A stretch of DNA of 64,000 nucleotides, taken from NCBI GenBank assembly GCA_019057475.1, contig DXJO01000039.1, forward strand, positions 38,640 through 102,639, written 5' to 3'. Below the pieces are notes generated by a model that saw only the letters and a list, made by a program, of their open reading frames with translations, was not told where the DNA came from and did not search any database. This DNA is from Candidatus Thorarchaeota archaeon. Its GTDB lineage: Archaea > Asgardarchaeota > Thorarchaeia > Thorarchaeales > Thorarchaeaceae. Position numbers and translations under genes: made by a program. Positions 62,352-64,000 of the stretch are shown here, one piece after another (within the stretch, counting starts at the first letter, position 1; the number at the start of each line of letters is the position of its first letter).

Positions 62352-62663
62352 CGTTTGTCACACTCCTGGTCCACAGCAGGCAGTCAACTCACCTAGATAA
62401 CGCTTGAGAATTGTGCTAAATGAATCACGGGCGTACGCCCAGTCGGCGGCACATCTTACCACCTCTCTTGGAACACGTGTTCTAGTGATTATCTCTGTGA
62501 GCTTTTTTCCCGCCTGAATCTGTAGACTGCAGGTAACGCACGACAGAGGGATATAACTCTAGCGCTATTTCCTAGCGGCCCTTCGTGAGGCCCAACAACT
62601 TAAGCAGATGAATCTGCTAGCTGAAGCCCTCCACTATACACAACACATTTTGAATCAAAGTCG
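62352..62663. other. Intergenic region
   Basis: I see no gene, tRNA or clear repeat here. The 5' end holds the promoter region of metG; the remainder has short hairpin-like runs without support. Confidence 0.5.
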
Positions 62664-62867
62664 TCACTTAGGCGGATTATGCAGAAGGAGCCATCCAGCG
62701 CCAATGACCACTAGCACAAGACCTGCTACAATGGCTATGAGATCAATCAGATTCAACTGACCTTCTAGAAACCAAAACAACCCGCCATAGCAAAGGAAAA
62801 CAGCGCCAATACCCAGGAAGTACTTGGCAAGTTCACGCCTTCTGGATGTTGTTTTAGCGACATGCAT
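62664..62867 (-). CDS. Small two-helix membrane protein
   Basis: The 67-residue protein has a basic N-terminal segment (KTTSRRRELAKYF) and two predicted membrane helices (about 17-36 and 41-62). The ATG at 62867 is preferred over the in-frame GTG at 62900, because a TATA-like element (ATACTAAAA) at 62905 would start transcription near 62880. Its function is unknown. Confidence 0.5.
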   Translation of the reverse strand: MHVAKTTSRRRELAKYFLGIGAVFLCYGGLFWFLEGQLNLIDLIAIVAGLVLVVIGAGWLLLHNPPK

Positions 62868-63099
62868 TTGAGTCCCTCGTGTGATGGTGCTGTGTCGCAC
62901 ATTTTAGTATTCCGTGAGAGCGACGAGCCAGCCGCCTGGACTTCGAATCATGATAATGGATTGATGACAGCAGAACTGTTGAAAAGGTGTGAGGGCGGGA
63001 ATTGAGCGTTCCGCCCCCACGGTTTCTCTATCTCTTTTGCCGGGAGTGCACAGGAGACAGCGAATGTAGACCTCATGTAAAATGAGGATCGTAATGCAT

Positions 63100-63255
63100 C
63101 TACGAACTCGCGTAAAGATAACGCAGGCTCATGGCGTCCGAGTCGGTAGGCTCGCGATCGCTATCAAGCAGTCCGTAAAGCGTGTGAAGAACTTCCGCAT
63201 TCTTCTGGAGGGTTGAGGTCGGTCGAGTTTGAGTGGTCATCATTCGTGTCTCCAT
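63100..63255 (-). CDS. Possible small protein
   Basis: The 51-residue frame from ATG 63255 (METRMMTTQTRPTSTLQ) has a polar, helical composition with no motif. A TATA-like TTAAATT lies about 50 bases upstream. A longer in-frame TTG start at 63303 exists. It could be a real short gene or a random frame. Confidence 0.35.
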   Translation of the reverse strand: METRMMTTQTRPTSTLQKNAEVLHTLYGLLDSDREPTDSDAMSLRYLYASS

Positions 63256-63339
63256 TATTCGCTTTCCATGGTACAACTCACCTTGACTTCCACTGAATTC
63301 CAATTTAAGCCTACGTGTAACTGAAGCACTATTTCCGTG

Positions 63340-63560
63340 ATACCCAGGTAATACAGGGATTATACGTGGAGCATACAGCCTTTGAGCTGAGCTAGGGGAC
63401 GTTTAGGCTCGCACTGTGAGGGGTATCAGAAGTGGTTCCACACGCAAAGAAGGGGAGAGGGGGTCACCGTTGCCCGAAACTTGTACAATCCTGGACATCA
63501 ATATCCTTGACTGATGTTCGGTTCCTGATTCATTGAGGTCTGCTCTGCAGATCCTGCTGA
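63340..63560 (-). ncRNA. Candidate omega-RNA region of TnpB
   Basis: In known IS200/IS605 elements the guide RNA starts inside the 3' end of tnpB and runs past the right end. The corresponding minus-strand region here is 63560 down to about 63340. I see no definite structure or element end, so this rests on position. Confidence 0.25.
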
Positions 63561-64000
63561 ATCTGCGACTAGTCTCACGTCCTCTCCACAGGCGTTTTCT
63601 GTCTCCGTCCAACTGGCGGCGACAAGATTACATGCAGCGTTCAGGTCGCGGTCCATCTCCAACCCGCACTCATTACAGACGTAGACTCTGTCTGATAAGG
63701 CCAGGTATCTCTTGATGTTCCCACAAGCTGAACATCTCTTCGATGACGCGTAGAACCTTGGGGCAACTACAAGCTCAGAACCGTACCACTTACACTTGTA
63801 CTCCAATTGTCTTCTCAACTCGTAAAACCCCACATCAGCAATCACTCGGGACAGGCTCCTGTTCTTCAGCAGCCCTGCGACACACAGGTCCTCAATCACT
63901 ATCTGACTGTGGTTCTTGGCCAGATATGTCGTGATCTTGTGCAGTGTGTCTTGTCGGATGTTGAAGACTCTTAGATGGAGTCTAGCAAGTCCAAGTCTTG
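63498..64000 (-). mobile_element. tnpB: IS200/IS605-family TnpB nuclease, C-terminal part (runs off the window)
   Basis: The frame from the right edge (upstream part beyond 64000) reads RLHLRVFNIRQDTLHK, then IEDL (RuvC-II Glu). The C-terminal zinc finger (CSACGNIKRY, then CNEC) and DRDLNAA (RuvC-III Asp) follow, which is the full TnpB/IS605-OrfB signature. TnpB is an RNA-guided nuclease whose guide (omega-RNA) overlaps its 3' end. The tail after the zinc finger is longer than usual (about 35 residues). The stop is at 63498. Whether TnpA is present lies outside the window. Confidence 0.85.

Noticed and set aside
63403..63612. Minus-strand ORF in the TnpB 3' region
   Set aside because: It overlaps the TnpB frame with a different phase and lacks motifs; the TnpB frame has the strong signature.
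1..64000. tRNA, rRNA, CRISPR array or replication origin
   Set aside because: No cloverleaf with a GTTCRANNC arm, no regularly spaced repeats, and no conserved rRNA block were found on reading both strands.

Overview
The window is a gene-dense stretch of archaeal chromosome with near-balanced base composition. Archaeal hallmarks include an Nre-family DNA repair protein, an ASH-Ski2-type helicase with a DEVQ box, a HerA-like ATPase, a methylenetetrahydromethanopterin reductase, an archaeal methionyl-tRNA synthetase with a C-terminal tRNA-binding domain, many small Zn-ribbon proteins, and TATA boxes about 25-35 nt upstream of starts. The bacterial-type UvrABC set, the H4MPT pathway enzyme and the many Zn-ribbon membrane proteins would fit an Asgard archaeon such as a Thorarchaeia-like lineage. 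That lineage call is inference. I saw no rRNA, tRNA or CRISPR array.

Left part (1-17 kb): a truncated Nre gene diverges from an HTH/Zn-ribbon regulator. A tight minus-strand operon holds an MDR dehydrogenase without its catalytic zinc ligands, a PHP-domain protein and an OB-like protein. Then come mer, a beta-CASP-like metallo-beta-lactamase operon, and a minus-strand operon of two orphan proteins followed by the ASH-Ski2 helicase. A DASS transporter with an extra extracytoplasmic domain and an MFS transporter follow.

Middle (17-37 kb): a HerA-like ATPase, B3/4 protein, HAD phosphatase, cupin, a RecJ/GAN-like DHH phosphoesterase, Nudix and TPR proteins, a PRMT-like methyltransferase, and a purine-salvage pair (phosphoribosyltransferase and MTA phosphorylase). 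An AT-rich island carries a Zn-finger methyltransferase interrupted by an in-frame TAG. A nitrilase-family amidase, a MazG-like pyrophosphohydrolase, a secreted membrane-anchored PLD-family protein, a ferredoxin and an amino-acid permease come next.

Repair block (37-48 kb): uvrB, two complete uvrA paralogs in overlapping tandem, a DMT-like membrane protein and uvrC, all on the minus strand. This is a whole nucleotide excision repair set with a doubled damage sensor.

Right part (48-64 kb): a possible decayed IS200/IS605 fragment, adenosine deaminase, a HEXXH gluzincin-like protein, a family of Zn-ribbon/transmembrane proteins (five copies, one pair in a decayed tandem duplication that also copied a methyltransferase tail), a fucose-isomerase-like protein, a nucleotidyltransferase, metG, and at the right edge the C-terminal half of a TnpB nuclease.
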